NCBI GenBank assembly: GCA_949738465.1
Contig: CATJBQ010000151.1
Location: 1-56,896, forward strand
From: an uncultured Lachnospiraceae bacterium
Lineage (GTDB): Bacteria > Bacillota > Clostridia > Lachnospirales > Lachnospiraceae
Direction of reading: 5' to 3'
Length of the DNA stretch: 56,896 nucleotides
Position numbers and translations under genes: made by a program. This document shows positions 25,946 to 34,889 of the stretch, one piece after another (the first letter of the stretch is position 1; each line of letters begins with the position of its first letter). The notes beneath the pieces are model-generated. The model saw only the letters and a program-made list of their open reading frames with translations. It had not been told where the DNA came from and searched no databases.

Positions 25946-26740
25946 ATGAACAATTTACGCTTGGAAGTTGAAAATGAAATCGCTGTCCTGACTATTTCAA
26001 GGCCCGGCGCCCTGAATGCTTTAAACAGCGAGACTCTGGACGAGTTGAACACCGCCCTCACCGAAATTGAGGCCAGAGACGACGTGAAGGTCGTGATCCT
26101 CACCGGCGGTCCGGACAAGAAGGACAACCCCTACAAGTCCTTCGTAGCCGGGGCAGATATTGCCGAGATGGTGAAGTTCTCTGCCGCCGAGGCACGGGCA
26201 TTCGGTATGCGGGCTTCCGCTCCGTTCTTCAAGCTGATGAATATGCGCCAGGTTACCATTGCTGCCGTCAACGGCTTCGCACTGGGCGGTGGCTGTGAGA
26301 TCGCCATGGCATGTGATATCCGTATCGCCGCCGACAACGCAACCTTTGCCCAGCCGGAGACAGGGCTTGGCATCATCCCCGGCTTTGGCGGCACCCAGCG
26401 GCTTGCCCGTCTGGTTGGCATGGGCCGCGCCAAGGAGCTGATCTTCACCTGCGACAACATCGACGCCAATGAAGCGTACCGCATCGGCCTGGTGAACAAG
26501 GTTGTGGCCAAGGAAGAACTGATGGATACCGCCAAGGCAATGGCGGCCAAGATCATTTCCAAGGGAAGCTATGCCGTTTCCGTTGCCAAAGCCGCCATCA
26601 ACAACGGCTATGACATGGATATCAAAAACGCGGTGGAGATGGAAGCCAATCTGTTCGGCATCACCTGCTCCACCCATGACAAGCAGGAAGGTATGAGTGC
26701 ATTCCTGGAGAGACGTGCCGCTGATCTGACCGATTTCTAA
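25946..26740 (+). CDS. Enoyl-CoA hydratase / 3-hydroxybutyryl-CoA dehydratase (crotonase)
   Basis: 264 residues with the full crotonase fold: oxyanion hole segments FVAGADIAEM and VNGFALGGGCEIAMACD, catalytic glutamates in GGGCEIAM and FAQPETGLGIIPGFGGTQRL. The C-terminal helix and length match clostridial Crt of the butyrate pathway. Crt is usually encoded with bcd, etfBA and hbd, but here it is a single gene with its own promoter and terminator. It may supply the pathway in trans or serve another acyl-CoA route. Confidence 0.88.
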   Translation: MNNLRLEVENEIAVLTISRPGALNALNSETLDELNTALTEIEARDDVKVVILTGGPDKKDNPYKSFVAGADIAEMVKFSAAEARAFGMRASAPFFKLMNMRQVTIAAVNGFALGGGCEIAMACDIRIAADNATFAQPETGLGIIPGFGGTQRLARLVGMGRAKELIFTCDNIDANEAYRIGLVNKVVAKEELMDTAKAMAAKIISKGSYAVSVAKAAINNGYDMDIKNAVEMEANLFGITCSTHDKQEGMSAFLERRAADLTDF

Positions 26741-26786
26741 TTATAAAATCACGTTTTAACAAACGGGATCTGTTTTGAAAAAATGA

Positions 26787-26818
26787 GAGCCGCCGGAATT
26801 ACCGGCGGCTCCTTTTCT
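26787..26818 (+). terminator. Intrinsic terminator after crotonase
   Basis: Ten-base arms GAGCCGCCGG and CCGGCGGCTC with loop AATTA, followed by CTTTTCT, 46 bases after the crotonase stop. Confidence 0.85.
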
Positions 26819-26822
26819 GCCT

Positions 26823-26924
26823 CTACAGTTCTAAGATCCTTTCAATGTTCCGATGAATCAGCCGTTCCAGCGCCTCTAAGCGCCACTCCGGCATTTTCCC
26901 GATGCCTGGGGGCTCTTCGTTTGG
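26823..26924 (-). pseudogene. C-terminal remnant of an unknown protein
   Basis: On the minus strand a 33-codon open stretch follows an in-frame TAG and encodes GIGKMPEWRLEALERLIHRN then IERILEL and a stop. There is no start or ribosome site suited to the full stretch; the internal ATG would give only 23 residues. The amphipathic helix reads like the tail of a larger gene. Function unknown. Confidence 0.3.
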
Positions 26925-26966
26925 CTATGAACGCCCTTAAATCTCCAAACCAGACAGGCAGTTCCC

Positions 26967-27476
26967 CTAAAGTACCAGAGAAGGCGCGGAATAGGTCCGT
27001 GCGCCTAACTCGCTGTTCAGCATATACAGGCTGCGGGCATCATCGCCAAAAAGCTCCATTTTGGTGATCTGGTCCATGGAATTCTTCTCCTCCTCGCCCT
27101 GCTCCTTGATAAACCAATCCAGAAACTGGGTGGTGCGGAAATCCTTTGCCTCCTGGGCCGCCTCGTAAATGGTATTGATGAGGGACGTTACGTATCTCTC
27201 ATGCTCCAGCCCGGCCTTCAGGGGATCCATCAGGGTCGTAAAGGTCTTATCCGGCTTGCCGATGGCCTCCAGGGTCACCTTCTCCCCGTTATTCTGAAGA
27301 TACTGATAGATCAGCATGGCGTGATCCTGCTCCTCCTTCGCCTGGATCTCATACCAGTTGGCAAACCCATCCAGCCCCTTCTGGCTGTAAAAATTCGCCA
27401 TGTCCAGATACAGATAGGCAGAGTAAAACTCCTTGTTGATCTGATCGTTCAGTAAAGCTGATACCTTTTCATTCAT
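26967..27476 (-). CDS. Ferritin
   Basis: 169 residues, normal for prokaryotic FtnA-type ferritin, forming a four-helix bundle. Ferroxidase ligands are visible: E16 in NKEFYSAYLYLDMANFY and the E49-x-x-H52 motif in AKEEQDHAM, with further Glu residues in KEQGEEEKNSMDQI. It stores iron and limits oxidative damage. A strong AGGAGGAG site precedes the ATG. Apparently monocistronic. Confidence 0.95.
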   Translation of the reverse strand: MNEKVSALLNDQINKEFYSAYLYLDMANFYSQKGLDGFANWYEIQAKEEQDHAMLIYQYLQNNGEKVTLEAIGKPDKTFTTLMDPLKAGLEHERYVTSLINTIYEAAQEAKDFRTTQFLDWFIKEQGEEEKNSMDQITKMELFGDDARSLYMLNSELGARTYSAPSLVL

Positions 27477-27556
27477 CTTATGCTCCTCCTTAGATTAAAA
27501 TCATCTGACAAGGCTATTATACGCTTTTGTCCCCACTCTTGCAAGACGATATTCCC

Positions 27557-29092
27557 TTACCGGATGAATCCATCCCCCCATCCGCCGGCCGATTCCCGCC
27601 TATCCAGAATTTTCTCATACGCTGCCCGGGTCTCCTCCTCATTTTCTCCATTGAGATAAAAGACCATTCCGTCTTTTGTTATAATTTTCACAAACGGTGG
27701 TTTCTCCACCCGGACACAGACCTTGCAGGAACGGTAGTCCTGATCCAGAAAGCTTCCCTTGTACAGGGTATCCGTGGCGCTCCCCACCCGTTTGCTCATG
27801 GACGGAAGCTCCGTAAGCAGCTCCACCGCTTCGATCTCCTCCACCGGAACCGCATACTCCTGGCCAAACTGCCGGGAAATCACCTGCCCGTCTGCCACCT
27901 CCAGGGAAATGGGAACAAAATCATAGGCCGGAAGCAGGATGGCCGCCCACAAAAGCAGCCCGGCCGTCAGCGCGCATGCAACGCCCATAAACACCTTTCC
28001 GCTGGTCTTTGCCAGATTCACGGTGGTTCCCACACCTACCCGCTTATTTACCATAAACCGGGTATCCTTCTCATTGTAGTAAAAAATACCGCCCAGCCAG
28101 TGCTCATCCTCGGCTTCCTCCCAGTAGGTCTTGTCGGCATAAGCCTCATAAGCCTTACGGATATTGCGTTCGGTAAAAATCATCTGGATCAGCAGCAGCA
28201 CAGTTACCACAAAAGTGCCCGCAATGGTAATTCCAAACAACTGGTGGGGCCGGTGCATCCCATACCACAATATAAACAGGAAAACCGTGCTCTCCCACAC
28301 CGCCAGGCACCAGAAACGCCCCCACTGATACTGGCGCACCCGGGCCACCTGCTGGTTTACCTCGCTGCGCCAGCTCACCACATCCGTGCGCATCCGCCAG
28401 AAATGCCACATGATCCAGAGCAGTGCCAGTCCCCCGGACGCCAGGGATAAAAGCGTCAGTTCCGTCCACCAGCCGTAAAAGGAATCCCGGACCAGAAACG
28501 GCTCCAAAAGCACCGGCACGAAGCCCAGAAGCGCCCCGGCAAAGCCCGCCTTCCAAAAGGGTCTTGGCGGTGTCTGGGCCGCCGCCGTCACGTCTACATG
28601 GCGCCGATTCGCCGCTTCCGCCGTTTCTGAGGCATACCGGCCCTCTGCTTCCATCCGCCCGACTGTCTCATCTGCCTCTTCTGTCCTCCTGCCACCATCT
28701 TCCATGGGCCGGCTCCCTCCTGCGGCCTCATCCACCCGTGACGCCAGCCACTCCCATTTGGCCTCCTTCAGCTTCCGGTTGGCCGAAAAATGCGGCACAA
28801 AAAATATCACCATCACCAGAATCAGCCACAACAACTGCAGGCTCACAGAAATGGAGGTATTCCGAGGCAGACAGCTTGCCGCAAACAGCCCCAGGCACAC
28901 CGCAAGCCAGAACCACATGGCATGCTTGTAGGTTCCGCGGATCTCCTGCACCCGCTTCTCCTGCTCCGCCCCCGGCCACAGGGTCACTCCCAGCAGGATA
29001 TTCCCCTTGCGCTTTCCCTCAAAATACAGGATTCCAAACATTAGAAATACAATAGGTACAAAACAAAATGCCATAATTATCTTCACACTCAT
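27557..29092 (-). CDS. DUF5808-containing integral membrane protein
   Basis: About 511 residues with seven or eight hydrophobic segments. The cytoplasmic DUF5808 motif reads DEHWLGGIFYYNEKDTRFMV followed by KRVGVGTTVN. The C-terminal domain (about 395-500) has a PH-like pattern seen in related DUF1648/DUF5808 proteins, and a charged linker lies near 125-165. Members are usually paired with a YtrA-like GntR regulator, exactly as here (12-base gap). The role is unproven; cell-envelope stress or regulation is suspected for the group. I chose the ATG at 29092, eight bases after AGGAGG, over a GTG at 29101. Confidence 0.8.
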   Translation of the reverse strand: MSVKIIMAFCFVPIVFLMFGILYFEGKRKGNILLGVTLWPGAEQEKRVQEIRGTYKHAMWFWLAVCLGLFAASCLPRNTSISVSLQLLWLILVMVIFFVPHFSANRKLKEAKWEWLASRVDEAAGGSRPMEDGGRRTEEADETVGRMEAEGRYASETAEAANRRHVDVTAAAQTPPRPFWKAGFAGALLGFVPVLLEPFLVRDSFYGWWTELTLLSLASGGLALLWIMWHFWRMRTDVVSWRSEVNQQVARVRQYQWGRFWCLAVWESTVFLFILWYGMHRPHQLFGITIAGTFVVTVLLLIQMIFTERNIRKAYEAYADKTYWEEAEDEHWLGGIFYYNEKDTRFMVNKRVGVGTTVNLAKTSGKVFMGVACALTAGLLLWAAILLPAYDFVPISLEVADGQVISRQFGQEYAVPVEEIEAVELLTELPSMSKRVGSATDTLYKGSFLDQDYRSCKVCVRVEKPPFVKIITKDGMVFYLNGENEEETRAAYEKILDRRESAGGWGDGFIR

Positions 29093-29104
29093 CTCTGCCA
29101 CCTC

Positions 29105-29551
29105 CTATCGCTCTGCCAGGGGCTCACAGCCAATTGCTGCTTCCGCTCCCATACTCCGGGCCGCTTCCTCTGCCTTGCTGGAGCTAAGCCTTTGATACTG
29201 CTGCTCCACCTCCGCCACCAGCTCCTGCCTGGTAACGCCCCCCAGCCGGGCCTCCGCTACCAAAAGCCTTATGGTACCGAGCATCTCCTCCCAGGCCGCC
29301 TCGTTGAGCTTCCCCTCGCACTGCACCACGGCGCCGTTGCGGCGGTCTGTAACAATATAGCCCTCCTGCTTTAAGAGCTGATACGCCTTATTCACCGTCA
29401 TGGCGTTGACGCCGGCCTCCTGGGCTAAGGCACGCACCGTAGGCAGCCGCTCCCCGTTCACCAGAACGCCCTCCGCGATGGCCAGCACGAAGCTGTTGCG
29501 GATCTGCTGATAGATGGGAATCTCGCTGGAAAAATTTAACGTTAAAATCAT
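29105..29551 (-). CDS. GntR-family repressor, YtrA subfamily
   Basis: 148 residues with a winged helix (IPIYQQIRNSFVLAIAEGVL; PTVRALAQEAGVNAMTVNKA) and the short C-terminal dimerisation helices typical of YtrA. It is the first gene of a two-gene operon with the DUF5808 membrane protein. Its promoter lies inside a perfect inverted repeat, implying autorepression. The ATG at 29551 is preferred; the longer frame lies inside the promoter/operator. Confidence 0.9.
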   Translation of the reverse strand: MILTLNFSSEIPIYQQIRNSFVLAIAEGVLVNGERLPTVRALAQEAGVNAMTVNKAYQLLKQEGYIVTDRRNGAVVQCEGKLNEAAWEEMLGTIRLLVAEARLGGVTRQELVAEVEQQYQRLSSSKAEEAARSMGAEAAIGCEPLAER

Positions 29552-29578
29552 GGCTTCCACTTCCTTTTCATAATAATA

Positions 29579-29627
29579 TGTCCTATTTGTATTAATCATT
29601 ATAATATAAATAGGACACGTATGTCAA
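29579..29627 (-). promoter_or_regulatory. Promoter with perfect inverted-repeat operator for the YtrA-type repressor
   Basis: Arms TGTCCTATTT (29579-29588) and AAATAGGACA (29608-29617) are perfectly complementary and 19 bases apart. On the minus strand the -10 TATAAT (29598-29603) falls between the arms, and TTGACA (29622-29627) lies 18 bases upstream. Binding of a dimer to both arms would occlude the promoter. Confidence 0.8.
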
Positions 29628-29675
29628 TCGTTTTTTTGAAGCAAAATTCCAGGCAATTCCCCGCATCCCTCATCC

Positions 29676-32600
29676 TCACCCCTGGATTTGGATCTCCATC
29701 TGCTCCGCCGGGTACCCTTCTTTATTATAGAGGCAGACGGCGTTTTTTACATCCCGCTGTTCCTCCCGGGTAAGACCTGGATAGCTGTTCCGGAAGCCAT
29801 AACGGAATCCTTCGCACTTCTCCATCCCCTCCGGCATCTTAAGCCGGACTGCCTCCTTCCCGGCAAGTTCCACCTCTGCCGGCCGGTAATCCCCCTTTTC
29901 ATCCAGAACCTCAAACCCCAGATGCTTATTCCGAAGCTCCAGGCCCGTGCCGACATTTGTAAACCTGATTTCCAGATCATTTTTCCGGATCCGATAGCCC
30001 GCATATCTGGGGCCGCTGAGGGTTTCCGGCGCGCCGTAGAATTTTTTAATAAAAACGTGGGCCGCGCGCACCGCCATGGCCTTCTTATCCAAGGGGTGGA
30101 TATCGTCATAGGATCCCAGGTCGTTGGCCACGCAATACGCCGCATTCCCCACTTCCCGGGCCGCCTGCATCTGCTGCTTCCGGCTCTCAAACCAATCCTG
30201 CTCACTGACCAGGGCATAGCCATTATATCGATCCACCACAAGCCGCGGCAGCGTGAAAATCACAAATCCCAAATCCAGGCTGGCAAATTCCTTTCGCCAG
30301 ACAGCAATCAGCTTTTTCAATCCCTCCCCATAATTTAATGGCTGCCCTTCCCCCTGATACCATAAAACGGCCTTGAACCCAAACCGACGGGCCGGATAAA
30401 CCATGGCGTTATAGTGAAGCCCCGGCGTCAGGCGCGGGTCCCTGCCGTCAGAGGGCAGCCCGATCCCGCTTTCCTTCAATTCCTCAAAAGCCGTCCGGGG
30501 AATCCAGGTGGACAGATAGGTGGCCCCCTGGCAGCACATCACCAGCCCGATGGGAAGATCCGGATACTTTGTGGCAAGCTCCCGCGCAAAATAATAACCG
30601 GCCGCCGAATAGGAAAGGACCCGTTCCCCCACCGCCGGGCCCCAGCCATTCACGGCAGACGATTCCAGAAGCTCCACCGGATCTTCTTCATAATGCTCCC
30701 TAATCTCAAACAGGCGGATCCGGTCATGCTCATAGGTCTGCACCTCCTCCTTAGAAGGCCCTGTTTCCTGGATGCGCATCTGCATATTCGACTGGCCCGC
30801 CAGAAGGAACACCTCCCCCACCAGCACATTTTTTATGGTGCGCTTCTGGGAAGCCTGGAAAAGAATCAGATCATACGGGCCGCCCGGAGGCATGGGCGGT
30901 AAGTACAGCTCAAACTGACCATTTTCCACCATTCCGTAGAATATTTCTCCCCCAAAGCTGATCCCGATCCACCCGTCCGCCGTACTCGTTCCCCAGATAC
31001 AGTTCTGCCGCTCCCGCTGCAGTACCATATGATCGCCTGTCATGGCATCCAGCACGAAGCCCTCCGGCCGCTCCGGAACTGCCTCCAGATCTACGCCGGC
31101 AAGTCCTCTGTGGTCGATGAGCCCGGTCCGTACACATTTGCGCTCCGCCAGAAAAAGCGTCCGGATCTCAAAGCCCTCCAGGGTCTCACAGAACGCGGTC
31201 TGGAAAACCTCCGATTCCAAACGGTATTCCTCCCTTTTAGGAGAACTGTTGAACAGCCGGAGCAGATACCCGGAATCATCCGCCGCCTTTTTCAAGGAAG
31301 AAATCACAATCCCGGGATGATCGATGGTCAAAAGTGATGTGGTCTCCTTTCCGGCGCCTCCCGGAAAATAGGAAAGGACCTGGGGCTTTTGCTGGAGGAT
31401 TCCGCTTTCCCGTTCAATCTTCTGAAACCGTGTTTCCGGATCCGATGCATTTAATACGAACTCGAACTCACGTTCTTCCTGTTCCATCCGCTCCACAAAC
31501 CGGTCCGGGGGCAGCGTCCTTCGATCCCCGATGGGATGGGCGCAGTATGCGGCTCCCCGGAGCAGAGAGATCCCAAGGGTCTGATCCTTAAAATGTCCCC
31601 CATAGCACCCCGTTTTTATCACACTGAGCGCCTGCTGATGGCCCTGTACGATCACATACTCCTGGGAGACGGTTTCCTTTCCCTGCCGGTCCAGGTCCTG
31701 GATGCCGAACGCCGTTTTTCCACAGTATCGTTCCACCGGAAAGCCCATGGGAAGCATCCATTTGACCATCCGGTTTTTCAAGCTGTTCCGGATGCGGATC
31801 CCGACCTTTACAGATGAATCAAAACGGCTGGCCGTATATTGGATGACAGCCGCCGTGTCCTCATATGCAAAAATTGCCTCCACCTTTACCAGAACCTCCC
31901 CTGCTTCAATGATACGGACCGGGGCCAGCTCCTCTGCGGACGACGCCGCAATCCGGGCTGCCTGGCGCCGGTCACGGACCAGGGCAAAGGTTCCCAAAAA
32001 TCCGCCGGAATAAAGGTTGTCCACCATTCCCCAGGGGTCCTCATTATCCAAAAACACCGCCAGCGAAGCAAAATCCTTTCCGGCATGTTCCAGCCCCTCC
32101 ACCTGATAGCTGTCAATATATCCCGTATCTTTGCGGATCCTTAGGGACATCCTGTCATTGACAATCTGGATTATCTGCCCCTGCTCCTCCACCCTTACCC
32201 AGCCCTTACATGATTTTTCATAGGATTGTTTTTGGATCCGGATCGTAAAACGGTTCAGGGAAAAGGGCGCGAGCCTTCCATAAAAGGCCGCCCGCTTGCG
32301 CCACTGTATGGGAATATTGCTGCGTTCCTTCACACACTGGGAGGGAAGGCGCCCCGCGCTGTCAGAAACCTGGGGAGCATCCAGATACTCCCTGTCATAA
32401 TTCTGGTCCGCCAGCATAAATTCCACCTCAAAAACATCGGTAACCGCAAAAGGATGGGGATTATAGATGAACACCGGATATTCGCCCTCTCCTGCTGCCC
32501 GCTGCTCCCGGCAAAGACTGAAAAAAGCTTGTGTTTTTATTTCCCGCAAAAGATCCAGACCATGGCTTAAGATCTCCAGCCCCTGTTCTTCCACCTTCCG

Positions 32601-33590
32601 GATGGAGGAGCCCGGCAGAACATCGTGAAATTGCGCAAGCAAAAGCTTCTCCTGGGCTTCCTTCAGGCGCTCATGGGGATACGCCATCCCGGCTTCCAGT
32701 TCCGCCTGGACACACATTTTTTCCACAAGAAACAATTCATTTTCCAAACGGCGGTGGGCCTGCTTGATCCGCACCTGGGAGGTATAGCATCCGGGCATGG
32801 CAGGATTCAGATCCCGTTCCCAAACATACAGGTTTTCCCTTTCCTGCTCCAGCTCCTTAAAATAAGCCTCCGGCGTTGAATGCAGGATCGAAACCGGATA
32901 TTTTTCCCGAAGCTCCTCAATCCGCCTTAAGTCAAGCCTGGAGGGGCCGCCCCCATGATTTCCCACGCCCCAGAGAACCAGACCAACGTCCTGTTCGTTC
33001 CCATACTGCTCCAGATACCCTTCTATTTTTTCAGCGGCCCTTCCCATGCCCTGGTTATAGCTGTCGCTGCGGTGGAGCATGACGCTGCTGCCGCAAAATC
33101 CCTTCCACACACATTCCCTGGCTGGCAGCTCCATTTCATGGGCATAGGGACGGCAGCAGATGTAGCCCAGATAACCGGCCCTGGCAAGGATCTGCACCAG
33201 CCCCCTGGAATGGCCAAAGGAATCAAAATTCACCGCCACACGGTTAGACACATGAAACTTCTCCTGGAAATAACGGTTCCCCGCCTCAATCTGACGGACC
33301 AGCGACTCGCCGCAGGGCATATTGCAATCCGGCTGCAGGTACCAGGAGCCCATGATATGCCATTTTCCCTGACAGACCAGACGCTGGATCCGTGCAAACA
33401 GCCCGGGCTCATAGTTTTCCACCCACGCATAAGCAACCGCTTCATTATGGTTGAACACAAAACCGTCGAATTCCTCGCAAAAATCTGCCGCCGCCCGGAA
33501 CGTAGACAATACGGCCCCCACCCCCTCCTCAGCTTCCCACTGCCATAAGGGATCGATATGGGCATTGCAGATCAAATGTAAATTTTTCAT
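29676..33590 (-). CDS. GH38 alpha-mannosidase fused to a sialate O-acetylesterase-like (SGNH) domain
   Basis: 1,304 residues from the ATG at 33590 (GGAGG site). The N-terminal part is GH38: zinc ligands H11/D13 in NAHIDPLWQWEAEEG, nucleophile and ligand D123 in NFDSFGHSRG, and H322 in AQFHDVLPGSS. The GH38 middle and beta-sandwich domains extend to about residue 860. From about 880 a second enzyme begins, with the SGNH block I AGQSNM (S934), QGATYLSTW, LWYQGEGQ and the catalytic D-x-H in SYDDIHPLDK (D1163/H1165), as in SASA/CE-type acetylesterases. No signal peptide is present, so it acts on imported glycan. The two catalytic sets look intact, suggesting deacetylation coupled to mannoside cleavage. 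Linkage specificity is unknown. Confidence 0.88.
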   Translation of the reverse strand: MKNLHLICNAHIDPLWQWEAEEGVGAVLSTFRAAADFCEEFDGFVFNHNEAVAYAWVENYEPGLFARIQRLVCQGKWHIMGSWYLQPDCNMPCGESLVRQIEAGNRYFQEKFHVSNRVAVNFDSFGHSRGLVQILARAGYLGYICCRPYAHEMELPARECVWKGFCGSSVMLHRSDSYNQGMGRAAEKIEGYLEQYGNEQDVGLVLWGVGNHGGGPSRLDLRRIEELREKYPVSILHSTPEAYFKELEQERENLYVWERDLNPAMPGCYTSQVRIKQAHRRLENELFLVEKMCVQAELEAGMAYPHERLKEAQEKLLLAQFHDVLPGSSIRKVEEQGLEILSHGLDLLREIKTQAFFSLCREQRAAGEGEYPVFIYNPHPFAVTDVFEVEFMLADQNYDREYLDAPQVSDSAGRLPSQCVKERSNIPIQWRKRAAFYGRLAPFSLNRFTIRIQKQSYEKSCKGWVRVEEQGQIIQIVNDRMSLRIRKDTGYIDSYQVEGLEHAGKDFASLAVFLDNEDPWGMVDNLYSGGFLGTFALVRDRRQAARIAASSAEELAPVRIIEAGEVLVKVEAIFAYEDTAAVIQYTASRFDSSVKVGIRIRNSLKNRMVKWMLPMGFPVERYCGKTAFGIQDLDRQGKETVSQEYVIVQGHQQALSVIKTGCYGGHFKDQTLGISLLRGAAYCAHPIGDRRTLPPDRFVERMEQEEREFEFVLNASDPETRFQKIERESGILQQKPQVLSYFPGGAGKETTSLLTIDHPGIVISSLKKAADDSGYLLRLFNSSPKREEYRLESEVFQTAFCETLEGFEIRTLFLAERKCVRTGLIDHRGLAGVDLEAVPERPEGFVLDAMTGDHMVLQRERQNCIWGTSTADGWIGISFGGEIFYGMVENGQFELYLPPMPPGGPYDLILFQASQKRTIKNVLVGEVFLLAGQSNMQMRIQETGPSKEEVQTYEHDRIRLFEIREHYEEDPVELLESSAVNGWGPAVGERVLSYSAAGYYFARELATKYPDLPIGLVMCCQGATYLSTWIPRTAFEELKESGIGLPSDGRDPRLTPGLHYNAMVYPARRFGFKAVLWYQGEGQPLNYGEGLKKLIAVWRKEFASLDLGFVIFTLPRLVVDRYNGYALVSEQDWFESRKQQMQAAREVGNAAYCVANDLGSYDDIHPLDKKAMAVRAAHVFIKKFYGAPETLSGPRYAGYRIRKNDLEIRFTNVGTGLELRNKHLGFEVLDEKGDYRPAEVELAGKEAVRLKMPEGMEKCEGFRYGFRNSYPGLTREEQRDVKNAVCLYNKEGYPAEQMEIQIQG

Positions 33591-33603
33591 ACAGATACCT
33601 CCA

Positions 33604-33621
33604 AATTTGTATACATAAATT
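33604..33621. promoter_or_regulatory. Candidate operator 1 for the GntR/LacI-type regulator
   Basis: AATTTGTATACATAAATT is a near-palindrome (7 of 9 pairs) 14 bases upstream of the mannosidase start, in the region shared with the divergent regulator gene. It resembles the AraR-type operator and two sites at 40047-40095. Confidence 0.55.
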
Positions 33622-33622
33622 A

Positions 33623-33650
33623 TTGCTATTCTCCAAATATATGTTATAAT
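33623..33650 (+). promoter_or_regulatory. Promoter of the GntR/LacI-type regulator
   Basis: TTGCTA (33623-33628), a 16-bp spacer and a perfect TATAAT (33645-33650) preceded by TG. The transcript would have a leader of about 90 bases containing the direct repeats below. Confidence 0.6.
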
Positions 33651-33660
33651 GAAGGAAAAC

Positions 33661-33715
33661 GCAGCCGGCAGACGGAGTTTGGGTTTCCCCAAAGAGTAGC
33701 CGGCAGGCGGAGTTT
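33661..33715. repeat. Two 20-bp direct repeats in the regulator leader
   Basis: GCAGCCGGCAGACGGAGTTT (33661-33680) and GTAGCCGGCAGGCGGAGTTT (33696-33715) differ at two positions and are spaced by 35 bases. A small hairpin TTTGGG...CCCAAA lies between them. They fall in the 5' leader of the regulator gene. Confidence 0.8.
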
Positions 33716-33747
33716 TCCGCTGTCCAATTGTAAAGGAGAAACCAACC

Positions 33748-34860
33748 ATGCCGGAAAAAGAAACGCTCCACAGTCGGATTCAAAAATATATCCTCTCTCT
33801 GATTGAGACAGGCGAAAAAAAACCGGGAGACAAGCTGCCGACGGAATATGAGCTTGCCCAGATGTTCCAGACCAGCAGGACTACGGTACTGCGCGCTTTG
33901 GACCAGCTTACCGCCCAGGGAGTCATCTATAAGAGAAGGGGCAGCGGCTCCTACGTTTCCGATCAGACGGATGCTTCCCGGACAGACCTCCCCATCATCA
34001 GCCTGATTCTGCCCTTTTCGCAAAATCAGGATTATACCGAGGCCCCCAACGAATACCTGCTGCTGCGCGGCTGCCAGAGCTATCTGGTAAAAAAAGGCTA
34101 CATGCTCACCATCTCCTACACAAGCGAAAGCTTTGAGGATGAATTCCAGATTATCGGCCAGTGCAAGAAGGCATCCTCCAAAGGGGTGATTTTATATCCC
34201 AGCTCCAACATCGACACCCTTTCTAATTTTTACAGTCTGATGCTGGACGATTTTCCCATCGTCCTCATCGACCAGCCTCTGATCAGCTTAGAATGCTCCT
34301 TTGTCCTATCGGACAACAAAAGCGGAGGCATGATTGCGGCGGACCATCTCATTGAGACAGGCTGCGACAATTTTTCCTTCGTCTGCGAGACGAATACCTT
34401 TTCTCATTTTTCCCTGCAGGACCGCTATTTCGGATTCTGCAGATCCTTAAAGCAGCATGGGTATTCCATCGATAAAACGAACTATTTCGTAGATTGCCTG
34501 AACCAGGCAGCAGCAGCCGGCCAGACGGTGACGGAATATTTCAAACAGGTCCTGACCCGGATCACCAGCGAGCCGGCCGAGAAATACGGCATTTTCTGCA
34601 CCTCGGATGCCATCGCCGCCGAGCTTCTTGCGGCAGCCTCGGCGCTGGGCCTTGACGTCCCCCAAAAGCTTGCCGTCATCGGCTACAGCTCCTCCGCCCA
34701 GAGGCAGGATTATCCCTTGACCACGATTTCCCAGGATTTCTATGCCATCGGGGAAAACGCGGCGCGGGAGCTTTTAAAAATCATTCGCCACACCGCTGCC
34801 CCAGGCGGTTTCCATGCCAGATACATTCCGGTACACCTGTCCCGGGGGCAGACTACCTGA
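33748..34860 (+). CDS. GntR/LacI-type (AraR-like) transcriptional regulator
   Basis: 370 residues. The N-terminal GntR winged helix (residues about 6-72: IQKYILSLIETGEKKPGDKL; SRTTVLRALDQLTAQGVIYK) is joined to a LacI-type periplasmic-binding-like effector domain (LISLECSFVLSDNKSGGMIA, then ADHLIETG; IFCTSDAIAAELLAAASALG; AVIGYSSSAQ). This is the AraR architecture: a repressor released by a sugar. It is divergent from the mannosidase fusion and convergent with the GH99-like gene. Three similar near-palindromes in this locus are its likely targets. Confidence 0.9.
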   Translation: MPEKETLHSRIQKYILSLIETGEKKPGDKLPTEYELAQMFQTSRTTVLRALDQLTAQGVIYKRRGSGSYVSDQTDASRTDLPIISLILPFSQNQDYTEAPNEYLLLRGCQSYLVKKGYMLTISYTSESFEDEFQIIGQCKKASSKGVILYPSSNIDTLSNFYSLMLDDFPIVLIDQPLISLECSFVLSDNKSGGMIAADHLIETGCDNFSFVCETNTFSHFSLQDRYFGFCRSLKQHGYSIDKTNYFVDCLNQAAAAGQTVTEYFKQVLTRITSEPAEKYGIFCTSDAIAAELLAAASALGLDVPQKLAVIGYSSSAQRQDYPLTTISQDFYAIGENAARELLKIIRHTAAPGGFHARYIPVHLSRGQTT

Positions 34861-34889
34861 CGTTCTGCCCTCCCCCGGCCGGCCTGCAT

